Positions 36,894 through 46,429 of a stretch of 64,000 bases of DNA are shown here, in pieces (the first letter of the stretch is position 1; every line of letters starts with the position of its first letter). The translations under genes and the position numbers were made by a program. Under the pieces are notes generated by a model. It was not told where the DNA came from. It saw only the letters and a list, made by a program, of their open reading frames with translations, and ran no database searches. This DNA comes from Chloroflexota bacterium (GTDB taxonomy: Bacteria; Chloroflexota; Anaerolineae; Aggregatilineales; J027): the NCBI GenBank assembly GCA_013112715.1, contig JABFGB010000019.1, forward strand, positions 61,462-125,461, given 5' to 3'.

Positions 36894-37280
36894 ATGTATC
36901 ATCCAATTTTGACCCACTGCCCCGTTTGTAATGGCCCGTTGATTGTCAAACAACTACATTGCGAAAACTGTGACATCAACATTGAAGGGCGTTTTGAAGT
37001 TAGCGGACTGACATCGTTAAATGCGCAGCAACTCGAATTCGTCGAAGTATTTTTACGCTGTGAAGGCAAAATCAACCGGGTTGAGAAAGAACTCGGCATT
37101 TCGTATCCAACAGTACGCAGCCGCCTGCACGATATTATCCGTTCGATGGGATATGAGCCTACGTTGGAGACCGAAGCGGAAGACGCCAATCGCGCCCGTA
37201 TCCAAGTCTTAGAAGATTTATCGTCGGGCACGATTACCACCGAAGAAGCGATTTCGATCTTACGCAAAGGCAACCCATAA
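36894..37280 (+). CDS. DUF2089 family regulator-like protein
   Basis: The start after GGAGG gives 128 aa. A zinc-ribbon head (HCPVCNGPL ... HCENCD, four cysteines) leads to a helix-turn-helix-like core (GISYPTVRSRLHDIIRSMGY, near 70-90), and the C terminus carries a short helical hairpin IQVLEDLSSGTITTEEAISILRKG. DUF2089 proteins often precede DUF4097/YvlB-type proteins and are thought to be their regulators. The C-terminal hairpin matches the module in three other products of this operon. Confidence 0.9.
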   Translation: MYHPILTHCPVCNGPLIVKQLHCENCDINIEGRFEVSGLTSLNAQQLEFVEVFLRCEGKINRVEKELGISYPTVRSRLHDIIRSMGYEPTLETEAEDANRARIQVLEDLSSGTITTEEAISILRKGNP

Positions 37281-37341
37281 GAATCTTTAGTGCTTATAGA
37301 AGGTAAATCATTTGTTAGCACGAGTGAGAGGAGAAAAGGGC

Positions 37342-38685
37342 ATGGCACGTATCGAACAAACCGGCGCGATTACCGAAATCATCTTTGAGCAAGTCGGGGG
37401 CGATCTGGTCATTCAAGGACACAGCGGCCTCGGTTTTCAAATTGACGGTGACGACCCTGAGATTCACCAAAATGAGTCGGGCGCGGTGTTCATTAATTGC
37501 GGCGGCGATTGCACAGCAGCCGTTCCCGATGGAATATCCGTGAAGGTAATATCAGTCGGTGGGGATGGTAAAGTAACCCATGTTACGGGCGAAGTTCTAC
37601 TGGATCAAATTGGCGGAGATTTGGTGCTGCGCCATGTCACTGGACAGGCCACTTTGGGCAATGTGGGGGGTGATCTAAGCATCCGTCATGTCACTGGCAC
37701 ACTGACCATCGGCAGCATCGGTAGCGACCTTGATGTAAAGCACTGCACTGGCGAAATTCTCGTTTCCAACATCGGCTCCGATGTCGTGTTCAAGAATATC
37801 AATGGCAATCTTAACCTCGAAAACGTTGGTTCTGATCTGTTGGTGCAGAGTGTCAATGGTGATTTGAAGGTCGAAGAAGTGGGTTCCGATTTGAGTATCA
37901 CTGACCTCAAGGGATCATGCTACTGCCCATCGGTGCATTCGGATATTGTCCTAACACTCGCCTTTGACCCTGAAAAAACCTACTTGTTCGGCGCTGAGGG
38001 GGATATTGTTTGCATGGTCATCCCCGGCACCCATGCGCGATTTGTCTTGCCAAGTGATGTTGAAGTGGAATGCGATGAGATTGAAGACGCGGCCTATCAA
38101 CGTGACAACACTGGGCAGCTTGTGTTGGTTGGGGATGGTGGTGCGGAAATTCAAATCACTGAGGCCGAATCATTTAACCTTGTACCAGAGGAACGCAGCA
38201 GCAAACGCGGCTTCAGTATCAATGTGGATTTCGATAACGATGTGGACGAGATGGTCAACAATATCGAAAACACCATTAATCAGAGCCTGCGCGGCTTGGG
38301 AGAACGTCTTGAGCAGCAAACGCAGCAGGCCGTAAATGCTGCTACCAACTTTAGCACGGGCTTTTTCTCCAACAGCAAGAATTGGAGTGCCAAAGCCGAA
38401 GCGATGGCCCGCCGCGCCCGTGAACAGGCTGAACGTGCCCGCGAACAAGCCGAACGGCTGCAAGAACGTGCCCAGCGCCGCCAAGAACGTTTTGCCGAAC
38501 AATCGCGGGAGCGTCAAGAACGTTTCCAGCAGCGTTTTGAAGGTGGTCAAAAAGCCAAACGCACCGGTGAGTGGGAACCCGTTTCTCAACAGGAGCGACT
38601 TGTGATTTTGGAAATGCTCCAAAATGGTTCAATCACAGTTGACCAAGCCGAGCAACTCCTAAAAACACTTGAAGGGGAAGCCTAG
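37342..38685 (+). CDS. DUF4097-like beta-repeat protein with coiled coil and YvlB/LiaX-type module
   Basis: The 447-aa product (start after AGAGGAG) has no signal peptide. Residues ~8-200 form a repetitive beta structure with ~18-20-residue turns (IGGDLVLRHVTG, VGGDLSIRHVTG, IGSDLDVKHCTG and so on), as in DUF4097 adhesin-like domains. A strongly charged coiled coil (~350-405) consists of RAREQAER/RxQERF repeats, and the last 30 residues are a two-helix module, RLVILEMLQNGSITVDQAEQ. The order beta repeats then module is the reverse of Bacillus YvlB/Enterococcus LiaX, where the module is N-terminal. An envelope-stress role is inferred. Confidence 0.82.
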   Translation: MARIEQTGAITEIIFEQVGGDLVIQGHSGLGFQIDGDDPEIHQNESGAVFINCGGDCTAAVPDGISVKVISVGGDGKVTHVTGEVLLDQIGGDLVLRHVTGQATLGNVGGDLSIRHVTGTLTIGSIGSDLDVKHCTGEILVSNIGSDVVFKNINGNLNLENVGSDLLVQSVNGDLKVEEVGSDLSITDLKGSCYCPSVHSDIVLTLAFDPEKTYLFGAEGDIVCMVIPGTHARFVLPSDVEVECDEIEDAAYQRDNTGQLVLVGDGGAEIQITEAESFNLVPEERSSKRGFSINVDFDNDVDEMVNNIENTINQSLRGLGERLEQQTQQAVNAATNFSTGFFSNSKNWSAKAEAMARRAREQAERAREQAERLQERAQRRQERFAEQSRERQERFQQRFEGGQKAKRTGEWEPVSQQERLVILEMLQNGSITVDQAEQLLKTLEGEA

Positions 38686-38687
38686 TT

Positions 38688-39710
38688 ATGTCGGCTGCTG
38701 CGCTTTCACATAACAAAAAGCAAGCCCAAATACGTGAGGTCGGTCTACGTCCCGTCCGCCTACGTCAAGATTTAGGGGCAGTAGCCGATCTCATTGAACT
38801 TGCTTTTGGCCCCACAATGGACGCCGGGGGGCGGGCAGCCGTGCGTGAGATGCGTACCCTCAGTCGTTCTGGCCCCATTCTGTGGTTCCTTGCTGGGCTA
38901 GATAGCGCCGTACAAGCCTTGATGCGCGGTTTTGTGTGGATTGACCCCATCACAGGTCGGCTCATTGGCAATGTTTCGATTTACCCAGCGGGCTATGACG
39001 ATTTGTGGGTCATCGCCAATGTTGCGGTACATCCCGATTTTCGGCGGCGCGGTATTGCCGAAGAAATGATGCGGGCCTCGCTAGATTTTGCCATACAGCA
39101 AAAATCGTCCGGGGTAGCCTTGCAAGTCGAAGCCGATAACGATGGAGCACAACGGCTCTATCACAAATTAGGTTTCCGTACCCTGCGCGGCTTCACCCGC
39201 TGGCGTCGGCATCCCTATCTTGACCCACCCCTACCCTTGACGCAGATGCCCGACATCACCTACTTAACCCATCGAGAATGGAAAGCCGAATTCGCACTCG
39301 CCGAGCAGTTACGCCCCGAAAGTCAGGGGGGCATGGGTTGGCTGCGTCCGACTCAACCGCGCGAATTTCGACCCAAGTTTTCCTTTGGGCGAGCGTTTGG
39401 GCTACGAAATGAGGAACACTGGGTCGTGCGTGACCCCGAAAATGACCATCGTGTGCTGGCGACTTTGCGAACCGACAGCCGTTTTGGTTCAACCTATACC
39501 CGCGCCGATTTGTTGGTTGCCCCTGCATATCAAGGTGAATTGGAATGGCCGCTGCTAAATTTTGCCATTCGTTATGCCGCCGATCAGCGCCGAGGCTTAA
39601 TGATTGAGCACCCTTCGGACGATGAAAACGCCACCCTCCTATTTAGTGAGAACCGTTTTGAGACTGCGCGTCGTCTTATCCATATGCTGTGGACGCCATC
39701 CCCAAAATAG
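38688..39710 (+). CDS. GNAT-family N-acetyltransferase
   Basis: This 340-aa protein has a complete GNAT domain in residues ~18-165 with the acetyl-CoA loop VAVHPDFRRRGIAEEMM (motif A) and QRLYHKLGFRTLRGF (motif B). The C-terminal ~150 residues look like a second, degenerate GNAT fold. It begins 2 bp after the previous stop codon, so it is translationally coupled. The substrate is unknown. Confidence 0.88.
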   Translation: MSAAALSHNKKQAQIREVGLRPVRLRQDLGAVADLIELAFGPTMDAGGRAAVREMRTLSRSGPILWFLAGLDSAVQALMRGFVWIDPITGRLIGNVSIYPAGYDDLWVIANVAVHPDFRRRGIAEEMMRASLDFAIQQKSSGVALQVEADNDGAQRLYHKLGFRTLRGFTRWRRHPYLDPPLPLTQMPDITYLTHREWKAEFALAEQLRPESQGGMGWLRPTQPREFRPKFSFGRAFGLRNEEHWVVRDPENDHRVLATLRTDSRFGSTYTRADLLVAPAYQGELEWPLLNFAIRYAADQRRGLMIEHPSDDENATLLFSENRFETARRLIHMLWTPSPK

Positions 39711-39724
39711 AGTGAGGTGTGGTC

Positions 39725-40603
39725 ATGGAAATTCGATTTGAAGCCGAACCCACCGAAGCCGATTTCAGCTTTATCCATCAGCAGTCGGCGGCATCATTAG
39801 CGGCGAAATATGGCGAACCCGCCCGTGAGCAGCTTGGCGCATTTATTTATGGCGACCCCCTTGCTAACTCTGATAATCATTTGATTTTAGGTGGGATTGA
39901 AGGGCAAGTTTCGGGTAGCTGGCTGTACATTGATACCCTATGGCTGGATGAAACCTTACGCGGCAAGGGCTATGGTGTGCGCCTGATGAATGTCATGGAG
40001 CAGGCTGCTGTCCAACGAGGCGTTCAAAAAGCCTTTTTGGGGACAGCCACCTTCCAAGCCCCCAATTTCTACAAAAAGCTGGGCTATCAGGTCGTGGGCG
40101 AAATGCAGATGGCGACCAGTAACTATCATCAATTTTTGATGACCCGCCAACCCCTGACACCCTATGATGTAGCACCGGAAACCGAGATTCAATTGGCCGC
40201 ACCACCAAGCGACTATGACGTTGAACGCTTGGGGGAACATCTCCGCGATTACAACAATCAGTTTATGCCACTGAATCGCAGCTTGTTTGGTGCGGCTTTC
40301 CTAAAAGATGAATCTGGCAAAATCTATGGCGGCGTCACAGGTTATCGTGTTTTCGAGAGTGTCCTGTTTATAGGGACAATGTGGGTGGATGAATCCATGC
40401 GCGGGCAAGGTTACGAAACCAGACTAATCACCACCTACGAACAGGCCGCTGTGCAGCATGGCATTTTGTCGGCTGCGATTTCGATAGCCGATGATGTTTT
40501 GGCAGGATATTTTGAAGCAGCCGGGTATCAAGCACTTGGGGTCTTTCCCGATTTTCCGGCGGGGCGTACCTCGCGCTATCTAATTAAGCAAAAGTTGGCA
40601 TAA
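39725..40603 (+). CDS. tandem GNAT-fold protein
   Basis: The 292-aa protein contains two GNAT-like domains: residues ~1-140 with TLWLDETLRGKGYGVRLMN and NFYKKLGYQVVGEM, and ~155-290 with TMWVDESMRGQGYETRLIT and GYFEAAGYQALGVF. The two halves are clearly repeats. Start chosen at the ATG six bases after GAGGTG. It follows the other acetyltransferase gene by 14 bp. Confidence 0.86.
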   Translation: MEIRFEAEPTEADFSFIHQQSAASLAAKYGEPAREQLGAFIYGDPLANSDNHLILGGIEGQVSGSWLYIDTLWLDETLRGKGYGVRLMNVMEQAAVQRGVQKAFLGTATFQAPNFYKKLGYQVVGEMQMATSNYHQFLMTRQPLTPYDVAPETEIQLAAPPSDYDVERLGEHLRDYNNQFMPLNRSLFGAAFLKDESGKIYGGVTGYRVFESVLFIGTMWVDESMRGQGYETRLITTYEQAAVQHGILSAAISIADDVLAGYFEAAGYQALGVFPDFPAGRTSRYLIKQKLA

Positions 40604-40610
40604 GGTCATG

Positions 40611-43502
40611 ATGACACGGGCAGGATTAAAACGACAAGGGGTATCCCTTCCAACCCAGCGCGGACTTGCAGCGTTGTGGCTGGGGGTCGTTTTGGTTTTG
40701 TTGGTCGCGGCGGCCCTGCGTTTTTATGACATCCACCGCTATCCCCCCGGCTTTCATTATGATGAGGGCGCGTATTTTATCGCCTCGCGCGAAATCGCAT
40801 TTTTCGGGGCGCGGCCCTTCCCGGTGTTTGCGGCGTTTAATGGGCGCGAAGTTTTCTACTTATATGCCAATGCGTTGATGATGCGCTTGATGGGGGAACA
40901 AATTTTCACCATGCACTTTGTCAGCGGCATGATGAACTTAGTGACGGTAGCCGCCACGCTCGGTTTAGGCCGGGCTATTTTTGGTGGACGACGTGGAGTC
41001 ATTATTGGTCTAGTGGCTGCGGCATTTCTGGCGGTTTCATTTCCTCAGATTTTTCTGGCTCGGCAGGCCTTTCGCGCCGTCAGCCAGCCGATGTTGCAAG
41101 CCTTGACGCTGTGGGTCTTATTTGTAGGGCTACGCCAACCGTTTACCCAACGCCGAAAATGGGGTGGCTGGTTGATGACGGCGGGGATTTTGGGAGCGGC
41201 GACGCTTTATACCTATATGGCCTCACGGCTATTTCCGCTCTGGGTCGGCTTGGTTTTAGCCTTTGTCTGTCTGGCATATCAGAAACACCGCCGCATCCGT
41301 TTTATGCAGGCGGCGTTGGTGCTGGTGACACTGTTGATTGTCGCCGTGCCGATTTTGAAATATTACTATGAAAATCAGGATGTTTTTAATGATCGCCTGT
41401 CGCAATTAAGCGGTTCGGAAGACGCGCCGAGTTATTGGGAAAGCATTGAATTGCACACCAAGATGTTTTTTATCAAAGGCGACCCCTACAGCCGTTATAA
41501 CGACCCCGACGCCCCCTATTTTCCACAGTGGGTGGGGGTGTTGATTGTGCTCGGTTGGTTGGTCAGTCTATGGCGGATTGTTCGACCTGCCCCTGACCAA
41601 GACGCGGTTGCACGCACAGGTTATTTCCTTGCCGCGATTGCCCCCCTAATGGTGATGCCGAGTGTGTTGGCGCTAAACGGCCTCCCCCCAAGCCATATGC
41701 GTTCGGTGGGCATGGTTCCGGCGATTTTTCTCCTGCCCGCCATCGGCCTCGAATTTTTATGGACGCAAGGAACACAGCTATTATCCGCAAAAAATCCTTC
41801 TTTCCGTCCCCAATTCACCACCGCGACCTACGGGATAGGCGTGATCGGCCTGCTTAGTATGGCGGGCGTGGTTTGGCAGCGTTACGAAAAATGGGCCTCA
41901 GTGCCCGAACTGTATTATCAAACCGATGGTGATATGGTGGATGCTGGGGCGTGGCTGTTGGAACATCGCGGCCCGAACACCCTCATGTATGTGACTTCCG
42001 GGCATTATGACCATCCCTCACTGCGGTTTCGTCGTCTGCCGGGGGATGACATCACCTTTTTGCTGGGGAATCGCGTGTTTGCGCCACCCGCCAACCGGGA
42101 TGCTTATTTAATCGAGATTCACAATGCTCGTCTGAATGAACCGCTACGCGAATGGGTGGAGCAGCATTACACCAAAGAAGCCACCTTCTACGGGCCAGAT
42201 GGGGACATCAGTTTTGTGGTCTATCATGCTGCTCCATCGCAAACAACCCCGATAGTACAAAACACGACACTAAACAACACGGAAACAATAGGTGCGTGGC
42301 TGTCGTTGCTGAATACCCATCTGGTCGAGGCGGTTCCCGGTCAAACCGTGAGTGTATTTACCGCATGGGGTATCCTCAACCCTCCGGCCTATGGCGATTT
42401 GACCCCCATCTTTTCGCTGGAAACGCTCGATGGAGATGTGTTGTCGCGTGATGAACCTTACACCCTCTACAGCGACCAGTGGCGGACTGGCGAAACGCTC
42501 TATCAACAGGGTAATTTGGCCGTTCCAGCGGGTACCCCCCCCGGTGCATATCGTGTGATGATTCATTGGGTAGCGCGGGCCGAAGATCAATATGTCGGGC
42601 GAATTGATGCACAGGGCAATTTTGCCGGGATTGCTACCGACCTCGGAATAATTACCCTGAGTCGAGCCGCCAGCTTCCCCACACCGGATATGCTAAATAT
42701 TGCCCACCGTGAAAGCCATGAAATGGCCTCTGGGGTACGTTTACTCGGTTGGAGTAGTGTTCCCGCTACCATCCGTCCCGGCGAACAATTTAAATTTGAC
42801 TTGTTCTGGCAGGCCATCACAGGCACACGCATTGATGAGCCGATGGCGATAGTGGCGATCAGCGAAAATGATGAATTACCACTCTGGTTGGGCGACCCGG
42901 CGATGAATACCTACCCCTTTGACCAATGGGCCGAAGGGGAATTGGTACAAGATCGCCACCGGTGGTCAATTCCTACTGATTTTCCTGCCGGAGAATATGC
43001 CCTACATGTACGTGTCGGCGATGCGGGTGTCATGCTCGGCAGGTTCGAGGTGCTGGAACTCAATCGGGTGTTTGATGCTCCTGTGATTGAAAATCCGCTA
43101 GATGTGGATTTGGGGAATATCGTTGGGCTTAAAGGATACAGCATTTCCACCACGACCCTAACACCGGGTCAATCTTTTGATCTCACCCTGCTGTGGCAGT
43201 CGTTGGAACAGACCGACCTACCACTGACAGTATTTGTGCATGTGGTAGGGCCGGATGGTCGTAATTATGCCCAAGCCGATATGCAGCCGCGCCAAAATAC
43301 TTATCCTGTGGCCTTGTGGCTGCCGGGTGAATATATCACCGACGCTTATCCATTAACCCTCACTGCCGACGCACCGCCCGGTCAATATGAGGTGCGGGTT
43401 GGGTTGTATCTCCAAGCCAATGGACAGCGGTTGAGTATTACCGATTCGACGGGTCAATCAGTGGGTGATTTCTGGTCACTGACGGCCCTTACGGTTGAAT
43501 AA
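40611..43502 (+). CDS. PMT/ArnT-type membrane glycosyltransferase with large C-terminal beta region
   Basis: The 963-aa protein has about ten membrane helices in residues 20-440. The first periplasmic loop carries the GT-C signature, FHYDEGAYFIASREIAFFG (Asp-Glu, near residue 50), as in protein O-mannosyltransferases and ArnT. Residues ~540-960 form a soluble outer region with repeated ~100-residue beta domains (LFWQA..., LLWQSLEQTDLPLTVFVHV). It should transfer a sugar from a polyprenyl carrier to a protein or envelope polymer outside the cell. Of the two adjacent ATGs, the second is better spaced from AAGG. Confidence 0.88.
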   Translation: MTRAGLKRQGVSLPTQRGLAALWLGVVLVLLVAAALRFYDIHRYPPGFHYDEGAYFIASREIAFFGARPFPVFAAFNGREVFYLYANALMMRLMGEQIFTMHFVSGMMNLVTVAATLGLGRAIFGGRRGVIIGLVAAAFLAVSFPQIFLARQAFRAVSQPMLQALTLWVLFVGLRQPFTQRRKWGGWLMTAGILGAATLYTYMASRLFPLWVGLVLAFVCLAYQKHRRIRFMQAALVLVTLLIVAVPILKYYYENQDVFNDRLSQLSGSEDAPSYWESIELHTKMFFIKGDPYSRYNDPDAPYFPQWVGVLIVLGWLVSLWRIVRPAPDQDAVARTGYFLAAIAPLMVMPSVLALNGLPPSHMRSVGMVPAIFLLPAIGLEFLWTQGTQLLSAKNPSFRPQFTTATYGIGVIGLLSMAGVVWQRYEKWASVPELYYQTDGDMVDAGAWLLEHRGPNTLMYVTSGHYDHPSLRFRRLPGDDITFLLGNRVFAPPANRDAYLIEIHNARLNEPLREWVEQHYTKEATFYGPDGDISFVVYHAAPSQTTPIVQNTTLNNTETIGAWLSLLNTHLVEAVPGQTVSVFTAWGILNPPAYGDLTPIFSLETLDGDVLSRDEPYTLYSDQWRTGETLYQQGNLAVPAGTPPGAYRVMIHWVARAEDQYVGRIDAQGNFAGIATDLGIITLSRAASFPTPDMLNIAHRESHEMASGVRLLGWSSVPATIRPGEQFKFDLFWQAITGTRIDEPMAIVAISENDELPLWLGDPAMNTYPFDQWAEGELVQDRHRWSIPTDFPAGEYALHVRVGDAGVMLGRFEVLELNRVFDAPVIENPLDVDLGNIVGLKGYSISTTTLTPGQSFDLTLLWQSLEQTDLPLTVFVHVVGPDGRNYAQADMQPRQNTYPVALWLPGEYITDAYPLTLTADAPPGQYEVRVGLYLQANGQRLSITDSTGQSVGDFWSLTALTVE

Positions 43503-43516
43503 GAAGGGAGCATACG

Positions 43517-44119
43517 ATGGAAGAACGCCTCAGAATTTTGGAAATGCTGCGCGAGGGGCAAATTACCCCCGACGAAGCGGAAAAACTGTTGCAGTCGTTG
43601 GGTGATGAACCCTTGACCGAAGCCGATGACGACAAAGTGGTGATTTTGCCAAAAGGCGAAAGTCGTGGCAGCACCAAAGACCCTAGCCTACCCAATACCG
43701 CCGAATGGTGGAAGGTACTGTTCGGGGTGGGGATTGCCGTATTTGGCTTTTTCGGCTTCCTGCTGCTGACCTTTTTCGGCTTTTTTGCCTTCTTATGCCT
43801 CAGCCCGTTTGTGTTAATTGGGGGGGCATTAGCCGCTGTCGGCCTGTGGAGCAAATCATCCCATTGGCTGCATGTACGGGTCAAGGATAAGGACGGCACC
43901 AACATCAATATTTCGCTGCCCCTGCCTGTACAATTTGCTAGTTGGATCATGCGGGTCGCCCAGCCATATATCAAGGCGCGTTCCGGCGATGATGTTGATC
44001 TCAGCCAACTGGATATTGCAGGCATGATTAGCGCGATGGGCGATGAGCTTTCTCCCGAAAATCCCATTATGGTCGCGGTTGAAGACAATGGCGATCAGGT
44101 TTTGGTTTATATCACGTAG
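43517..44119 (+). CDS. small membrane protein with N-terminal YvlB/LiaX-type module
   Basis: The 200-aa protein begins with the module EERLRILEMLREGQITPDEAEKLL, followed by an acidic linker, two closely spaced membrane helices (~70-115) and a ~75-residue C-terminal domain (KDKDGTNINISLPLPVQFAS). That last part recurs in the next gene (RTKVNVTIPMGLVNMGLKMG). It is 14 bp after the glycosyltransferase gene. Confidence 0.8.
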   Translation: MEERLRILEMLREGQITPDEAEKLLQSLGDEPLTEADDDKVVILPKGESRGSTKDPSLPNTAEWWKVLFGVGIAVFGFFGFLLLTFFGFFAFLCLSPFVLIGGALAAVGLWSKSSHWLHVRVKDKDGTNINISLPLPVQFASWIMRVAQPYIKARSGDDVDLSQLDIAGMISAMGDELSPENPIMVAVEDNGDQVLVYIT

Positions 44120-44154
44120 TTGGTTAATCGTAAGTTCAAGTATTGGAGGGCACG

Positions 44155-44541
44155 ATGGTTACATCAGAAGAGCGAATGCGGATTCTCAATCTGCTTCAGG
44201 AGGGCAAGATCACCGCTGAGGAGGCCAGCCGATTGTTGACGGCTCTGACTCAGACATCCAAGGCCGGGCCAACAAATTCGCGTCCGGCAGCATCAGGGCG
44301 TACCCCACGTCAATTGCGAGTGCGTGTCACCGATATGAAAACGGATCGCACCAAAGTCAATGTCACCATCCCGATGGGCCTTGTCAATATGGGCCTGAAG
44401 ATGGGCGCCCGGTTTGTGCCAAATGACGTGGATGTGGACGTTGAAGAAATCAAAGAAGCCATCGCCAGCGGTCAAATGGGCAAGCTGGTAGATGCAGAAG
44501 ATCATGAGGGCGGCGAGCGCGTTGAGGTGTGGGTCGAATAG
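44155..44541 (+). CDS. small soluble protein with N-terminal YvlB/LiaX-type module
   Basis: With the ATG after GGAGGG the protein has 128 aa: the module SEERMRILNLLQEGKITAEE at residues 4-30, a Ser/Pro linker, and a C-terminal domain that matches the end of the preceding membrane protein. It looks like a version of that protein without membrane helices. It is the last gene of the operon, before a long hairpin. Confidence 0.8.
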   Translation: MVTSEERMRILNLLQEGKITAEEASRLLTALTQTSKAGPTNSRPAASGRTPRQLRVRVTDMKTDRTKVNVTIPMGLVNMGLKMGARFVPNDVDVDVEEIKEAIASGQMGKLVDAEDHEGGERVEVWVE

Positions 44542-44547
44542 CCATGT

Positions 44548-44605
44548 GGAATGGAACAAGAGCTTAGGGACGAGGGCAAGCCACCCCTCGTCCATCTCCC
44601 ATTCC
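44548..44605. terminator. long nested hairpin between convergent genes
   Basis: A perfect 9-bp inner stem GGACGAGGG/CCCTCGTCC (loop 8 nt) is nested inside an outer 7-bp stem GGAATGG/CCATTCC. It separates the envelope operon from the convergent phosphatase gene and probably ends both transcripts, although no T-tract is present. Confidence 0.65.
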
Positions 44606-44612
44606 AAACCCC

Positions 44613-45287
44613 CTAGCTAATCAAGTCGGGGGTCAGGTGGACGAGTTTATTGTGGAAATGCAGCCGCCAATCAGGGCGATTGGGTACGGGGCGATATTCT
44701 AAGTGGGTGATGCCTGTGTTGTTGCTCATCACCGCCACGACGCTCCAAGGGCCTTTTTCAAACACATACTCAAAAAACGCCTCAATCACACCACCGTGAC
44801 AGACTACCAACACGCTCTGTTCGGCTTCTTCTTCAGGAGTAGGACGGTTGCTATAATCAATATACTCAAAGACGCGGAGTAGGCTCTCAATAAACGACCC
44901 CACCCGTGTGCGAAACTGCATCCAGTTTTCGCCGCCCTCCGTAATCGGGTCATAGGGCTGAAGCGTTCCCCAGATTCTTTCATAATAGGGTTTGAGATTT
45001 TCATCCGCTACGGGTGATCCATCCGGGTTAGCCGTGCCCACTTCGCGTATCCGGTCATCAAAATGAATCTCCAGCCCGGTAGCGCGACTGATGGCAGCAG
45101 CCGTTTGGCGCGTTCGCATCATGGTGCTGCAATAGAGATGACGGACCGCGATATTGTCTTTAATCCACACCGCCGCCGCTTCCGCTTGTTTTTCGCCAAG
45201 ATCAGTAAGGGGTTCATTACGATGCCCGCCCGAATAATCGGCGAGGTTGATATAACTCTGTCCGTGTCGAATAAGGTACAGGTGCAT
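44613..45287 (-). CDS. histidine phosphatase (phosphoglycerate mutase-like)
   Basis: The 224-aa protein starts with the catalytic LIRHGQSYIN motif (phospho-histidine near residue 8), continues with EPLTDLGEKQAEAAA, and has the second catalytic histidine in VLVVCHGGVIEAFF near 165. Cofactor-dependent phosphoglycerate mutase, alpha-ribazole phosphatase and broad phosphatases share this pattern; the substrate is not determinable. Its stop abuts the long hairpin. Confidence 0.92.
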   Translation of the reverse strand: MHLYLIRHGQSYINLADYSGGHRNEPLTDLGEKQAEAAAVWIKDNIAVRHLYCSTMMRTRQTAAAISRATGLEIHFDDRIREVGTANPDGSPVADENLKPYYERIWGTLQPYDPITEGGENWMQFRTRVGSFIESLLRVFEYIDYSNRPTPEEEAEQSVLVVCHGGVIEAFFEYVFEKGPWSVVAVMSNNTGITHLEYRPVPNRPDWRLHFHNKLVHLTPDLIS

Positions 45288-45395
45288 AGGCTTTATTCCT
45301 TTGGGCGCAGGGAACGTAAAGGCGGTCTATAGATTCAACCGCCTCTGCGAAAGTCTGTTTATTGTACCTGAAATACAGATCGTAAATCCAGTTGA

Positions 45396-46427
45396 TTAAA
45401 CAGGTTTTACCCCTTCAATCGGATTGGATAACATCGCCGCCAACAAATCTACCGAAGCCTGCACATCCACCATATCTACCGTTTCGTTGACGGTATGGAC
45501 ATAGCGACACGGGATGCTGATGCAGCCACTTGGCACACCACTTTGGGCCGTCTGGATCGCCATTGCGTCCGTTGTGCCACCGTTAAGGATTTCCAGTTGA
45601 TAGGGAATCTTGTGTTTTTCGGCAGTGTCTAGCATCAAATTCTTGACCGCTGGTGGAACAATCATACCGCCATCACGCACTTTAATCGCCGCACCTTTGC
45701 CAAGTGCGACCGCCATATGATCGCCTTTAACCGTATCACCCGTGCTCGTCACATCCAGCGCGATACCGAGATCGGGATTGATGCCATGTGCAGCAGGACG
45801 TGATCCACGCAAACCGACTTCTTCTTGGACGGTGAAGGCAAAATAGACCTCGTGTTTGCTGCCCAACTGCTTGAGCTTACGCATGGCTTCAATTGCCACC
45901 GCGCAGCCAATCCGGTCATCCATACTCTTGGCGACGAGACGATTGCCGCGTTCTTCGCAGGTACGATAGAATCCCGCCGGATCGCCGACCTGAATAGGTG
46001 CATTTTTGTTACCGCTGTCGCCGTTTAGCCCTTCGCTGACATCAATATAGAAGCCATCCAGTTTGGGCAGTTCGTACAGCTTGCTCCACATATTTTCAAC
46101 CGCAATCGTGCCGATTACGCCATTTTCAAATTTGACACGGTTGCCGTTGAGGGTGGAAGGAATTAGCCCGCCGATATTGGTAAAACGTAGAAAACCGTTG
46201 CGGTCAATATGCGAGACCATCAGGCCGATTTCGTCCATGTGGGCTGCGACCATCACCCGCAAATTGCTGTCGGTTTTCGTGCCTACCCGACAAATCAAAC
46301 TGCCCATCGGGTCAATCGTCATCTCATCGCATAGGCCTTTAACTTCTTCTTTAATCAGTTCGCGCATGTGGTGTTCATAACCAGATGGCCCCCATGCTTC
46401 GACCAATTTCTTAATCAGTTGTTTCAT
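45396..46427 (-). CDS. M42 family aminopeptidase, third gene of a tandem array
   Basis: The 343-aa peptidase retains all five metal ligands and the catalytic glutamate of M42 tetrahedral aminopeptidases: AAHMDEIG, SMDDRIGCA, TVQEEVGLRG, ALDVTST and CRYVHTVNE. Family enzymes form dodecameric shells that trim short peptides in the cytoplasm. It is 2 bp after the second M42 gene and is the last of three. Confidence 0.93.
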   Translation of the reverse strand: MKQLIKKLVEAWGPSGYEHHMRELIKEEVKGLCDEMTIDPMGSLICRVGTKTDSNLRVMVAAHMDEIGLMVSHIDRNGFLRFTNIGGLIPSTLNGNRVKFENGVIGTIAVENMWSKLYELPKLDGFYIDVSEGLNGDSGNKNAPIQVGDPAGFYRTCEERGNRLVAKSMDDRIGCAVAIEAMRKLKQLGSKHEVYFAFTVQEEVGLRGSRPAAHGINPDLGIALDVTSTGDTVKGDHMAVALGKGAAIKVRDGGMIVPPAVKNLMLDTAEKHKIPYQLEILNGGTTDAMAIQTAQSGVPSGCISIPCRYVHTVNETVDMVDVQASVDLLAAMLSNPIEGVKPV

Positions 46428-46429
46428 AT

